64,000 nt of DNA from Rhipicephalus microplus (lineage: Eukaryota > Arthropoda > Arachnida > Ixodida > Ixodidae). The stretch's first letter is position 1. Every line of letters starts with the position of its first letter. The notes below the pieces were generated by a model. That model did not search any database. It was not told the origin of the DNA and worked only from the letters and a program-made list of their open reading frames with translations. The translations under genes were made by a program, and so were the position numbers. This document shows, in pieces, positions 20,434-32,119 of the stretch. The stretch is from assembly GCF_043290135.1 (NCBI RefSeq), contig NC_134700.1, positions 240,191,088 through 240,255,087 on the forward strand, written 5' to 3'.

Positions 20434-21482
20434 TCAGGGCTTCAGCCGAACGACATGCACGGTTTTGGGCCGAAGTGGTTCACGAGAAGACGCTGCGCCG
20501 TCTGGAAATACCTCGTATGTGAGATCTGTGACTCGTCTAAGAACCTTGAACGGTCCAAAATAACGGCTTAGGAGTTTTTCGGATAAGCCTGGTCGCCGGA
20601 CATGGACCCACACCCACACTTGGTCCCCAGGGTGGTAGGTGACCTTTCGAAGGCGGAGGTTGTAACGCCGTGCGTCGCCATCTTGTTGGTGACTGGTGTT
20701 TATGCGAGCTAGCTGACGAGCTTCTTCGGCGTATTGAGTGTATTGCTGCGCGTCTACAGCAAGTTCATTGCTTTGGTCGCACGGAAGCATAGCATCTAGC
20801 GTGGTTCGCACGTTGCGTCCGTAAACAAGTCGTAAGGGCGGAAATCGCGTTGTTTCTTGCGTTGCCGTATTGTATGCAAACGTGATGTATGGAAAAATCT
20901 CGTCCCATGTTTTGTGTTAAACGTCCACGTACATTGACAGCATGTCTGCCATGTTCTTGTTAAGCCTCTCTGTCAGTCCATTGGATTGCGGGTGATAAGC
21001 CGTCGTTTTTCGATGACCTGTGCAGCTCAATTTAAAAATGTCCTACATCATTCGTGCTGTAAACGACGTCCCTCTGTTCATAATCACGCGTGACGGGGCA
21101 CCATGCCGTAGGATGATTTGGTGCACGAAGAACTGTTCGACTTTAGAGGCCGTGCCACGGGGTAACACTTTTGTTTCAGCATAACGAGTAAGGTAATCTG
21201 TCGCAACTATAATCCATTTGTTCCCAGAGAACGACAAAGGGAAGGGTCCGAGAAGGTCCATTCCCACGAGGTCAAACGGTGTCCGTGGTGGTGCGATCGG
21301 CTGGAGCAGGCCCGCGGAGTCTTGCAGCGCTGGTACTCACGGCAGCCTTTCACATAGTGATGTGCACCAGCTGATAGTCGCGGCCAGTAATACTGTTGGC
21401 GTACTCTGACGAGAGTTCGCGAATAGCCCAAATTTCCTGACGTGGGCTCGTCGTGGCACGCAAGGAGGATCTCATCACGCAT
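20434..21482 (-). pseudogene. pol: Integrase of gypsy element C
   Basis: The integrase domains run from 21482 downward. First comes the H2C2 zinc-binding region (RVRQQYYWPRL, YVKGCREYQRCK). Then comes the core with WIIVATDYLTRYAETK, containing the first catalytic Asp, GAPSRVIMNRGTSFTA, where the second catalytic Asp is Asn, and the segment AYHPQSNGLTERLNK, which holds the catalytic Glu. The C-terminal SH3-like part (YHPGDQVWVWVHVRRPGLSE, YFGPFKVLRRVTDLTYEV) ends at 20434. Two stops lie between the core and C-terminal parts (near 21043 and 20920), and a frame change occurs near 21250. Integrase inserts the element cDNA; this one cannot. Confidence 0.8.
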
Positions 21483-22763
21483 GTCGGTAGGAACAACGAG
21501 CAGGAAGACTTTGTCGCTACCACGGGCGTTTTTTTTGTAAAGACTGTCTCTTCTTGGACAGAAAGAGGACAGCTCGCGAGCAATGTGTTGAGGGACCTGA
21601 GAGTTCCGGCCTTCAAGGGAATCGATAGCTGAGCGTAATTATTCGTCTTCCCATTGTCTTGATATGAATTCCGAATTGCTAACTGCTCCGAGAAAGCCGT
21701 CTTAATCCTCGGAGCCCCTAACAGCGTGTCCAACAGGCGCTCGAGAAAGTGCGTCGGCATCTTCATGTTTGCGCCCTGACCTGTACACAATCGTAACGCA
21801 AACTCCACCGAGTGAGACGGCCGGATGAATCCCTGAGATTGGCAGCGGCAGAGCGAGTGGTGGTCAGTCACCACTTTGAAGGGACGACCGTAGAGGTAAG
21901 ACCGAAATTTGGTCGTCGCCCACACGACTGCGAGGCATTCTTTTTCTGATGTAGAATAGTTGAACTCGGCTCGAGAAAGAGTACGACTGGCGTAAGCGAT
22001 TATATGCTCAATGCCACCGTGTTGTTGTACAAGAACAGCGCCAAGTCCGACGTTGCTGGCGTCTGTATCAATTTCTGTAGCAGTGTCCTCTTCGAAATGG
22101 ACAAGAACAGGGGCTGTTTGCATTCTCTGTCGTCGCTCTGTGAACGCTGTATCTTGTTCTGCGCTGCAAGTAAAGGGCACGTCATCTCTGGTGAGTCGCG
22201 TAAGAGGTACAGCCATCTTCGAGAAGTTGGCGATAGATCGGTGATAATACGCGCACAAGCCGAGAAAACGGCGTACTGCTATTTTATCTGATGGAACAGG
22301 GAAGGCGGCGACGGCCGCAGTTTTGTCTGGATCAGGTCGCACTTCATCCGCACTAATGACATGTCCCAAAAATTTCAGCTCTTCATGGCATTTTGGAGGC
22401 TTCAACGTCAGTTCAGCTGTGCGAATGGCTTCCAGAACCTTTCTCAGACGCTTCAGGTGTTCTTCGAAGCTCTCGGAAAAGATCACCACATAATCGAGGT
22501 AGACAAGGCTGCTTTGTCACTTCAAGCCAGCGAGAACAGTGCCCATCATCCTCTGAAAAGTGTCTGGGGCAGAAAAGAGGCCGAGGGGAAGAACTCGGAA
22601 TTTGTAAAGTCCGTCTGGAGTCACAAACACGATTTTTTTTCGGTCTAGTTTATCCACATAAATTTGCCAATAGCCACTCTGTAGATCGATGGACGAAAAA
22701 TACTTCGCGCGTCGTGACTTGTCGAGAGAGTCATCGACCCGCGGAAGCGGGTAGACGTCTTTT
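21483..22763 (-). pseudogene. pol: Reverse transcriptase (C-terminal part) and RNase H of gypsy element C
   Basis: From 22758 downward the frame gives DVYPLPRVDDSLD and IDLQSGYWQIYVD. It continues into YLDYVVIFS at about 22501, where the YLDD active site has become YLDY. Next are LKPPKCHEELKFLGHVIS and VRRFLGLCAYYHRSI, typical of gypsy RT, and the RNase H domain starting at TEIDTDASNVGLGAVLVQ with SEKECLAVVWATTKFRSYLY and VVTDHHSLC. Loss of the last catalytic Asp of RT predicts no activity. The N-terminal half lies beyond the insertion at 22764. Confidence 0.85.
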
Positions 22764-23553
22764 AGGGGCGAAGCTCCTTATAGCGGCTTCCGTTCGTCCC
22801 TCGTAGTCGTAGTAGTAGTCGCAGTGTGTAACCAGTCTTACATTCTGACCTCCAAGGTGGTGCCGGCGAGAGATTTCTTCTGTGCATTGTTGAACAATAA
22901 AAAAAAACCGCAGCGTGTGCGTTAACTAAAAACCAAATTCTCCTGTCTCTTATTCCCCCTTCGCAGCCATTTACATGTACATTGAGCACTATCTGACAAG
23001 AAAGGGTTGCTACGTTATGCTCGCTGGGCATAACCTCCTTGGTTTTAGAAGGGTTTAGCGAGCGTTGGGCCGCAGTGCCATGAGTACAGTGAACTAGTAT
23101 ATACCATGAACTCGAGGTGGTTAAAGGTGGGAAGTAGACCCGAAGCGCAAGCCGTAAGAAAGTTTGCGTGTGCCACCTCTCGTTTAGTCCTTGGAATGTC
23201 CGCTGGATGGCGATGCATATGCGGAATATACGATGAAAAGATGCGAGATGGTGGTACTTGGCGTGGTGAATAGATGGACAAACAGACACACAGCCATATG
23301 CATGGACGGACTCACGGATGGCTGCACCGACAAATGGATGCATGGACGGACGCAGGGGCGGATGCATGGACGAACACAGGGACGGGCGCACAGATGGACG
23401 TGCGGACGCATGAACAGACGCACGCACGAACGGGCGAATGGACGCACGGACGGTCACAAAGACGGACGCATGGATGGACGGAAGCAAGAACGAATGGACA
23501 GACGGATGCTTCGCCCCACTCTCCATCCTTCAGTCCATGGATAGGCTGCCATC
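22764..23553 (-). repeat. GGGGCGAAGC family repeat, copy 1, interrupting gypsy RT
   Basis: This insertion separates two adjacent codons of gypsy C (KK and DVYPLP). The left edge reads AGGGGCGAAGCTCC; near the right edge, in reverse, is GTGGGGCGAAGCATCC, so the same decamer faces inward at both ends. In between are an irregular CRTCC/GGACG minisatellite (about 23275-23500) and the blocks CTCTCGTTTAGTCCTTGGAATG and GATGCGAGATGGTGGTACTTGG, shared with the copy at 51.5 kb. T runs at the borders make the exact duplication unclear. It has no coding capacity; the mobilising enzyme is unknown. Confidence 0.75.
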
Positions 23554-24300
23554 TTTTTTTGACGCTATTAAGCTTCCCGTAGTACACACAGAATCGCAGC
23601 ATTCCGTCTTTTTTCTTCACTAGAACGACTGGCGAGGGCCAAGGGCTGCTGCATGGTTGAATAATCACGTCATCGAGCATCTCTTCTACTTGTGTCTGAA
23701 TTGCCTCGCGTTCTTTCGCAGAAACACGATAATGCTGCTGCCGGATGGGGAAGACGTCATCGTCGGTGATAATTTGATGCTTCGTGAGGTGTGTTTGACA
23801 GACTTTTGAAGAAGAGGCGAAGCAAGATTGAAACTTTGTTAAAATGTCATGAAGTGCAGCCTTTCTCTCGTCTGACAGCGTTAAATTGATGTAGATGTGG
23901 TCTAGAAATTCCTCATCCTCATGCGTTTCCTCGGACGCGAAGGACTCCGTGACGTCGGCAACAAGGTCTCCATAGGCTATGGTGGTTCCGCGGAAAAGAT
24001 GCCGGTGCTCGTAATTGAAGTGCGTAACTAGTATCTGTGACTGTCCGTCACGGACACGCACAACGCTTCGGGCGGCGCATACACCTTGAAGCAGCAGAAG
24101 TGATAGGTTGCTTTCAGCCACCACGTCACTGTCTCGGAGGTCTTCACAAGTAACTTTGATGGGAACAGTCGCTCGAGTCGGACGCGTCACACTGTCGTTA
24201 GCAACACGTAACAAACACCTACGGCAGTTATCAGCGTCTCGATCTGTTGCGCCTTGAGTCGAGAAGGTCACGTTGCGATCCCGGAGATTTACGATGGCAC
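23554..24300 (-). pseudogene. pol: Reverse transcriptase N-terminal part of gypsy element C
   Basis: The minus-strand frame contains HQIITDDDVFPIRQQHYRVS, then EMLDDVIIQPCSSPWPSPVV and VKKKDGMLRFCVYYGKLN, the standard start of a gypsy reverse transcriptase (canonical PSxSPWASPVVLVKKKDG and RFCVDYRKLN). It then runs into the inserted repeat at VKK. The upstream part is the linker between protease and RT. The frame is open from 24271, so this half is well preserved; the Asp-to-Tyr change in VDYRKLN is a visible defect. Confidence 0.85.
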
Positions 24301-24700
24301 CGTATTCCAGAAGGGAAGTCCATGTGAATAATCAGCTGACGTGAACAGTCGCGAAAAACGAGGCAGCTGAGTACAAACGTTTACGCACGAATTTTCAGTC
24401 TTGCCGTATAGTGATCCAGCGGTGTTACAACGTGTCCCCTAGCTTTTTGAACTGGCGTTCAATTCCACGGCATAATCACTTTCCTGATATCTTTTGCTAG
24501 CCTCCCACTGATAATCGAATAGTCTGCACTAATGTCTATCAATGCATTGACCTGAAAACCGTAAATCAGCACAGGTATGTCAAGTGACACGCGGCTACTG
24601 TGTTCAGATGTGGATGTCGGCGTTTTTTCGGTACTGCGATCAATCTCTGACGAAATGCCTTCGGCGTTGCGTGCAAGCGTCGACGGGAGGTCTTCTGTAT
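24301..24700 (-). pseudogene. pol: Aspartic protease of gypsy element C
   Basis: On the minus strand near 24545 the sequence reads VNALIDISADYSIISGRLAK, corresponding to the retroviral-type protease motif ALIDTGADYSVIS. The catalytic DTG is DIS, so the protease is dead. Downstream MDFLLEYGAIVNLRDRNVTF matches the usual end of the domain before the RT linker. Stops and an indel occur between the two parts. Confidence 0.65.
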
Positions 24701-25421
24701 TTTGAGTCCTAGCGACCTTGCCCCCGAAGGCCGCTGCTTTCAGTTTTTCCGACGAGGGCTTGGGGAGCGTTCTCGTGCCGTCACCTCGAAACGTGGCCCA
24801 GTGGCTGCGGGTCTCCTCGGAGATGGTGACCGCGATCGCCCTCGTGTAAAGGGTGCACGCTGTTGCGCGAGATACTCTTCAATATCCGTTGGCTTTTGAC
24901 CAATTTGGGGACGAATGAATGGACGGAAAATCTGCGCAGTCCAAGTTGCCGGTATGGGCATTCGCGGTAAATGTGATCAGCCTCACTGCAATGAGAGCAG
25001 AGGGGTCATCTGTCCGGCATACGCCAGAGATCAGATTTGCGCGGCGGTGCATGGCGACGATCGATGTCCACACCAGCGTGCGCTGACTGAATCGCGACTA
25101 GCGGCATCATTGTCTTGGAGCTGGACGTATGGCATGGTCTGGATCTAGACGTGTGGCACTGTCTGGATTGGGACGTGCGAAACTGGCTGGATCGGAACGT
25201 GTGGCATTGTCTGTGTCGGGACTCCTTGACCAGAAAGAGGCGTGAAAGATCTCAACGCTTCCGCGTACGTACGACGGCGACTGTCAGTAGACACAGAAGC
25301 CGTTTTCGGATCAACCTACATCAGCAGAAAACAATGGGCGTGCAGCACCTGCTTCACCTCGTCACGGATGACACTGGTGATAGAACCGGAATCAATTTGC
25401 CTTGTACCGTACATCTTTTTC
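24701..25421 (-). pseudogene. gag: Gag nucleocapsid region of gypsy element C
   Basis: The minus strand encodes a Cys-His box CSHCSEADHIYRECPY (CX2CX4HX4C) near 24960-25010, preceded by a short tandem motif of the PIQTMPHV / PIQPVSHV type near 25110-25210 and followed by an Arg/Ser-rich tail (RGRSRSPSPRRP). Several stops interrupt it. The upstream capsid half continues across the LINE insertion at 27007. Confidence 0.65.
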
Positions 25422-27010
25422 ATTTATTTATTTATTTATTTGTTTGTTTATTTATTTGTTTATTTATTTATTTATTTATTACACCTCAAGGGCCCCAGTC
25501 AAGGGGTGTTACATGAGGGGGCAGACAGTTCACAAACAGATGATTTGTTTGATGGATTCCTTGAAATGGGCGATGCTGGAGTGGTGCACGATGTCAGCAG
25601 GAAGATCGTTTTATTCTGTTGATGTTTGCACAAAAAATGAAGAGTGATGGGCAGTGGTATGCGCACGGGGTGGATAAACCGCTTTCGAATGGCTGATACG
25701 GCATGAAAGACGATGGGCTGGAACGAAAACATGGTTTAGGTGCAATGCATGATAAAATGTGTGAAACAAACACAGTCTTAAAATTTTGCGGCGTGAAGCT
25801 AAGTTAACCATGTTAGCTTGAGATTTTAGTTCGGTGACGCTGCTAAGATAGGGATAGTCAGAATAAATGAATCTGGCTGCACAATTTTGGATAGTTTCAA
25901 GCGTTTTAATAAGAGTTATTTGACGGGGATCCCAGATGGCACATGCGTATTCTAGCTTCGGGCGGACTAGTGTTAGATAGGTTAAAAGTTTAACAGAAGG
26001 TGGGGCTAGACGTAAGTTTCTTCGGAGATAGCCAAGCACGCGGTTGGCGTCATTAGTGATGTTCATAATGTGGGATGACCAGGTCAGATCTGAAGTTAGA
26101 GTGATACCGAGGTATTTACATGAATTAGCTGCTGTTATTTCAGAATCAAATAGGAGGTATTTATTGGAAGAATAGGATTGACGGCGATGGAAGGAAATGA
26201 CACAAGTTTTCTTTATGTTAATGGACATCAGCCATTTTTCGCACCATGATTGAATCAAACAAAGATCAGACTGTAGGATGACAGGGTCGTTAGGATTGTG
26301 AATAGGACGATAAATGACACAGTCGTCTGCGAACAGACGAAGGTTAGACGCTAAGTTATTGGGGAGGTCGTTAATATAGATTATAAATAGTAGAGGACCA
26401 AATACCGTGCCTTGAGGTACGCCGGAGGTCACAGTGGATAGGTAGGAGCGATGGTTATTAGCCCAAACGAACTGCTTATGCGGTTAGTCAAGAAGTCACA
26501 TATTCCATTAAAAACAAGACAATTGAGGTTAAGACGTGAAGGCTTCAAAAATAATTTGTTATGAGAAACTTTGTCAAAGGCTTTTTTGAAATCAATGAAA
26601 ATGGTGTTTACAGGTATGTTATTATCCAGGCTAGAACTCAGGTCGTTAACGAACAGGGCGAGTTGAGTATCACATGAAAGTCCTTTTTGAAAACCGTGTT
26701 GGTTAGTGTGAAAGAAACGTACTGAACGTAGGAAAATTACTATGTGGGAATAAATTATGTGTTCCATTAATTTAAAGCATACACTAGTGATGGTTATGGG
26801 GCGATAATTTCTCAGTGAAGATGAAAGACGTTTTTTCGGGACAGGAACGATCTTACCGAGCTTCCAGTCTTTCGGCACCACTCCGCATGAAATGGACTGC
26901 TGAAATATGCGCGAAAGAATAATGCTTGTTATAGGCTTAGTGTTTTTCAGAATTTCGGAATTGATGCCATCCATCCGCGGAAAACAGAGCGGATGACCTC
27001 GCGAATTCAT
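25422..27010 (-). mobile_element. 5'-truncated CR1-like LINE inserted in gypsy gag
   Basis: Two adjoining minus-strand frames encode one reverse transcriptase with a frameshift at about 26430. From the N-terminal side the landmarks are MDGINSEILKN, LRNYRPITITSVCFKLMEH and NQHGFQKGLSCDTQLALF. They continue with NTIFIDFKKAFDKVSHNKL, the thumb start SGVPQGTVFGPLLFIIYIND, the catalytic LRLFADDCVIY, CKYLGITLTSDLTWSSHI and LVRPKLEYACAIWDPRQ. FADD with this flanking pattern fits the CR1/Jockey/L2 group. There is no endonuclease, so about half the element is missing at the 5' end. The 3' terminus has the block TGTAACACCCCTTGACTGGG followed by (AATA)n. TTCATT at both edges may be a short target duplication. 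Confidence 0.85.
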
Positions 27011-27450
27011 TGGGGGTTCTTGCTCCCAGGGGTGGCAAAAATTTCGGGAGTTGAAGCAGCATTCACTTGACAGTCAAACAGGGCAGACCGTTGGTGCAGT
27101 ACTTGCTCCATTGTTGCCGCTTCAGGAAGGAACTCAACACTATTGGGTGGACTACGCACCAAACCAGCAAAAAGTTGTTCCTTCACACCACGCATGAGGT
27201 GGCGCAACTTTTTTTCTTCTGCCATAGCAGGATCTACTTGCTTAAAAAGCTGTGTCATGTCCTCGACGTACATCGAGATGGTCTCCTTTGGCATCTGGAT
27301 GCGTAATTGTATTGCACGCTCTGCCCGTTCGCGGCAGTCGGGACTCCTGTAGGTCTCCAGAAGGCGACGCTGGAACTCGCGCCAAGATGTGAGAACGTCA
27401 TCTCTGTTCAAAAACCACGTCTTGGCACCGCCCTCACATACTGGTGATAT
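27007..27450 (-). pseudogene. gag: Capsid Gag of gypsy element C
   Basis: On the minus strand TSWREFQRRLLETYRSPDCR, ETISMYVEDMTQLFKQVDPA and EKKLRHLMRGVKEQLFAGLV make up the retrotransposon Gag capsid domain (Retrotrans_gag type); a separate upstream frame supplies EGGAKTWFLNRDD. The domain runs into the LINE at 27010. The N-terminal boundary and the 5' LTR are not recognisable. Confidence 0.75.
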
Positions 27451-28373
27451 CCTCTAACAACCTTCGTTTTCGCTGTGTGGCCTCCGAAAGCGCAAATTCT
27501 TCGTCACACCATTCTAGTTCTTGAAATGTGTCACGGAGATGAAAGAAAAGAAGACGGACAGCAAAGGCATGGATGTTCACATGTATAAAATAACGGCATG
27601 CCATCCTGCACACCGAGAACAGATAGCGGAGATTGAATTTAGAGTATACGCAAATAGAGGAGAGCGCGGGAACACCCACAATACCGCAGTCCGGCAGTCT
27701 TGTGCGCAATAAGCAACACCATTGTGGCCATTATTGTTTCCCCTATAAACTTGAGCAGTGCCTTCATTTCTTTGACTCCCGATTACTTTTAAGCCTAAAA
27801 TTCAAGCATAAATCACAATTTCTAGCAATTGCGTGTAGTGGTCAAGGTGCGCGACCACGATTACGAGCCATCGTTTTTTCATAGCTCAGCGAGGACATGT
27901 AGTTTCAGAACATACGCTTCGAAGCCTCCTCCATATCATAACCTTTTCACTGAGAGTTGTGTTATGTAAAAAAAATGTCTTCGTGAAAGCCGAGATTAAC
28001 GTGAACTTCTATATCAGAGGGGCTTTTAGCCAGCGGAGTTTAGTAGACTCACTAATCTATCTTTTGCAATGTTCCTAGGCATAGAACTACGTGGTATGAT
28101 ATGTGTGGCTTTTTCGCATTAGGCACATGCTAGATTATTTAGACACCAAGAGTTTCTACGCAGTTGCAGTAGTCACACTTGGAGAAGTCAGCCATGCCAA
28201 TGCCAAAACTGAAGGAGCTGGTAAAGGCTACGCCAACCCACTACTGCCACAGCATTGTAGCGCCACGTTGCGAAGTCTTTGTCGGCAGGTGTAGTTGAAG
28301 CAGTGAATTTAGGTTCTGTGGGATACGAGTGAAGTTCAGTGGAGAATTATAATACGCAAGCGTAGCATTATGC
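27451..28373. other. Unassigned DNA
   Basis: This lies upstream of gypsy C gag, where a Gag N-terminus and 5' LTR would be expected. I see no direct repeat of the region below 20.43 kb. Confidence 0.3.
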
Positions 28374-28565
28374 GTGATGGGACGAAGTTTTTTTGACCAC
28401 GTCTTGTGCCACTGTCCCGACATTAAACAAGATTGCCGTTCTCTCCAATGTGGCTTGAGGAGCCCGGATGATCGTCACTTTTTTATAAGGAGATCTTCGG
28501 TGCATAGTTCTCAAGTAGATCATCCCAAAAAGCCACAAGAGCTAAGCAGCATCACTGAGTGACCA
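28374..28565 (+). pseudogene. C-terminal tail of an RNase-H-class LINE
   Basis: The frame reads DHVLCHCPDIKQDCRSLQCG, then LRSPDDRHF and HSSQVDHPKKPQELSSITE before a stop at 28560. The pattern HxLCxCP followed by a leucine-rich block with LDDRPF-like and HRKA-like steps is the C-terminal zinc-binding end of tick I/R1-group LINEs. Only this last exon-sized piece can be recognised. The region before it is decayed. Confidence 0.5.
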
Positions 28566-31224
28566 CCTACGAAACTCTGGATTGTGTGTGTTGTGCATTG
28601 GGCATCTCTTTCTCTTCCTTTTTCTCCCTTATTCCCTTCTCATAACGTGTAGAGTAGCAAAAAGGACGTTGTTTTGTTAAGTTCCCTGCTTTTCCTATAA
28701 TTTTTCTAGTTCTCTCTGTATAGGGACCGAAAAATTTTGAAAGAAATTTACGCGCAGACTGTGTAGGGTTTATGATGCGCATGCAAAATGAAAAAAAAAA
28801 ACGTGATATCATGACAGCGCTGCTACCCAAAGCACTAGTGACGTATTAACTAAATGTTATTATACCGAATCCACTTGTTGAATTATTGGCATAATTGTAA
28901 TCATGCAGTCTCATTGTTTGGTTAATCCCTACGAAATAATCTACAAAATAAATAGGTGCGGAAGCGCGGCTAACGAGGTAAGTTCCGCAGTCGCCTGCAT
29001 TCTCCCGTGACTCTAGTGAACTAAATGATACAGTATTACTTTAGCCATACTTTTTATTGCGAAAAAAAAAAACACGACAGTAACATGTTAGACTCTGCGA
29101 AACGTCTGCCTCTCGACGACTGTGCAAAAACTCAAGCTTGAGCGCACGTTCAACGAACCTCCGATCCCCATACTGCTGTAAGCCAGTTCATCCAGGTCCA
29201 CTAGAGTACACGCAAGTCCCCGACCGTAAAAAAGCGAATTGCGACTATCAGGGAATTACCGCAGTGCGACCACTAATCCTTTACATAAGCGTTGCTTAGC
29301 GTCGAAAACAGCTTACTTAACTGTAGCCGCAAGCGCTGCACGCTAGTGAGGTGACCATAGCGTGTTCGAATGTAGCCACTAGAAACTAAGCAATTTTTTT
29401 TTAGGTGCTGGTTTTCTTCCATCTTTTTGTAAAGCTCAATCATATCACAATCACTAATAGAAATCTTTATTTGCTGCTAGTTCCAACACACACTGTGGCC
29501 ATAGGCCTTCATCAGGTGGCTTTCGTTGCATCATCACTTTCTAGACAGTGTCTAGCTGTGGTTGACATTTTGCTCACATAAGAAGCGCAATATATCAGCA
29601 GTACTTTGGGTGTTTACATCTATTTTACACTGATGTTATATATGCTGTCCTTGTAGTTATTCCAAAATTTGTCCTGTTCCATAAGCGTCATTGAGAAACG
29701 GTGGGAAACTACTTTTAAAGGTCTTCATTATCGCTAATTCGTCACGGTTTCTTTTCTTATAAAATCTACTGCTTGAACCAAACAGATTTTAAAGTACCTT
29801 AGAAAGTGGTCTATATTTTTATCTAATTGAATACGTGCGCAAAAACTAAATAAGTTTAGATATCATTGTCGGTGCATGGTCTTTTTCTGCACTGCTAATC
29901 ACGCCATTTCCCAGCACTCAGATTCACTTCATATTTTTTTTTAAACAACAAGCACGCACTTTATATTCTATTAACAGTGACTGCGCTAAAAAGCTTCAGT
30001 GGAGCAGATAATAAAAAAATCTAAGTAAAACGTAGTGTTGCATGCTTGCGTGCCCCTCAATATTGATATTAGTGCAAAATGAAAACTACACTAGTGGGAG
30101 CACGTCAACGGAACCAGCAGACGCACAGATCTGTTGACTTTGAGCACTTAAATTGCACTTTTATTGTCATCTGTGTCTTTGAGGCACATGTACATAAAAT
30201 CTTGATTAGACGTATCACCCAAAGGGGTCTTCGTACTGTCGGACCACAAACATAAGCTGTTCAGCACGTTGTGATGTGCAGCCTAGATTGCATTGTAGAT
30301 GTATAATCGAGCAGTCTTCTCCTGATCTCTGAATCAAAATACATAGGATTAAACATTATTCTAGCACCCATGTCAGCAGGAGGATCAATCTACTTCAGAC
30401 GAATGTCAGCACATAACGTTGTTTCGAGGATGATTTGCTGAAACCCGAAGGAAAAAAAAAAGACAGGGAGGAAGGGGACCTGTCACAAAAAGAGATGTTC
30501 CGTGAGACAACCAGGGCAAGAGAAACGGGCAACAACAGAAAATTAACCTGATCAAAATAACAAAACAGGATGAAAAGAAACCATTTTCTGTGTTTCGGAA
30601 GCCTTCCCAGCCAGAGAACAAACTTTCTAGTCGTTGTAATAACACTTCTCAACAGCAACTATGTGTGCACTCCAGAGGCGCAGGCGCCTTCTACGACGGC
30701 GAGTTCAAAGATGAGTTGCCGAAGCAATGTAGCGGCAATGGGAGCGGAACTCTCGGTTCCCTGTGTTCAGTTCTCGCAGATGTTCTGGACGGCTCATAAG
30801 CACACTTTGACGTGCCTTATATTCCATCACAAATAAGTGCAAAAAACTTGCACCGCTCACCACCAGGCTAGCTCTTTTCTTTTCCCCCTTTTCTACTCCA
30901 ATATATCGGGAAGCGAGAGAGCCGGGCATGAGAGGCTCTCGTTTTGTCGGCGACGTATCGGAAATCTGTATCACAGTGGGCTTTGCCCCTTCCTAGGGCA
31001 CGCCCCATGCGTCAATCTTTGCGCCTTTTGTGTCGGGATGTCTTTCTGCGGAGACGTCGCGCAAAAGAGTTCACCAAACGTGGCAGCTTTGTCAGCGTTC
31101 GGGCTTGGCGGCACTTTGGGAGAACACGTGAACGTAGCAAACTATCAGAGGGCTTCTATAGTTATGTTTTAATTTTTAATGTCTAGTTGTAGGCATTTGT
31201 GTTCGGAAAGAGGGGAGAAAAAAT
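28566..31224. other. Unassigned AT-rich DNA
   Basis: No gene or known repeat was recognised on either strand. Overlapping short frames at 30.4-31.2 kb have no domain content. Confidence 0.4.
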
Positions 31225-31600
31225 TAAAGTATAGACTGGGCGGTTAACCAGAGGATGTATTCAGTTTGCTGCCATGTACTTGAAAAGGGGAAAGAGCTTG
31301 TTAAAGGATGACATACAAGAAAAGTCTGTGATGACGGTACGTAACCAGGACCACGCCAGCGTCCAAGTAGTGCGCACCAAAATTTTTGGTGAACAGGCGT
31401 AGTTGCTCATTCAGTCTGTGTCTTCGACAGGAAGAAAAAAATGAAAGAAAGGCAGTGAGGTTTAGCAAGCTTTGACCCAGTTGGCTACGCCACACTTGAG
31501 GGGGGGGGAGGGAATAATAGAAATGAAAAGAATAGTAAAGAAAGGAGAAGAGCAAGAAAGAGATTGACAAACAGACAGTCAGCTTGAAACTACACAACAC
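31225..31600. repeat. Possible old dispersed repeat shared with 8.3 kb
   Basis: GGGCGGTTAACCAGAGG followed by CAGTTTGCTGCCATGTACTT parallels the block at 8325-8370, and a later CTGTGTCTTCGACAGG segment fits the same tick repeat as I remember it. Similarity is partial and boundaries cannot be set. Confidence 0.35.
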
Positions 31601-32119
31601 GGTTCTTTGAAGAAACTAAATTACTAACCAGGCTACCAAGCTCAATGAGTTTTGCGCCACTATACTAGTCATCGCAGAGAATAATCTTTACCCGTAAAAA
31701 GCTAAGTGTATTGATTTGTTCCAATCATCAGATATAGGGGTGATATAAGTCGCTCTTCATGACGGATTTGGAAAGCCTTCAACGTGAAGGTAACAGAGGC
31801 GGTATTTTAAGAACACGAGTGGAGTGGTTCACCACTGCTTGCGGGACAAGTGCTACACTCTACGGTGTGAAAATCACCCTGACGACCATTGAGTCTCTCT
31901 CAATTCCAGTTTTCGTGACCTATGGGAGGTCACTTGATCACTAAAGTAGTCTTGAGGGTACTCTTCCATAAAAAGTACCTTAATTTATTCCCACTCACAC
32001 TGTAACAAACAGATAGAAGCTCAATTACAAGATATCTCGGCTGCACTGTGTGCCACAACACCTAATTAGTATATTCATATAAATTAATTTATGCTCGCAC
32101 GTAGATTCAGCCCAGTACG
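31601..32119. other. Unassigned DNA
   Basis: Nothing was recognised. Confidence 0.35.

Larger units (their letters stand above)
20434..27450 (-). mobile_element. Degraded gypsy LTR retrotransposon C
   Basis: Read right to left it carries capsid Gag, a zinc knuckle, protease, reverse transcriptase, RNase H and integrase: the Gypsy/Metaviridae order. Two later insertions interrupt it: a CR1-like LINE within gag (25422-27010) and a minisatellite-bearing repeat within RT (22764-23553). Removing both restores the expected domain order. Stops, frameshifts and lost catalytic residues show it is inactive. LTRs were not identified at either side. Confidence 0.8.

Noticed and set aside
22764..23553. 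Gypsy RT intron
   Set aside because: Borders lack GT/AG in either usable register, and the same sequence occurs at 51.5 kb outside any gypsy element.
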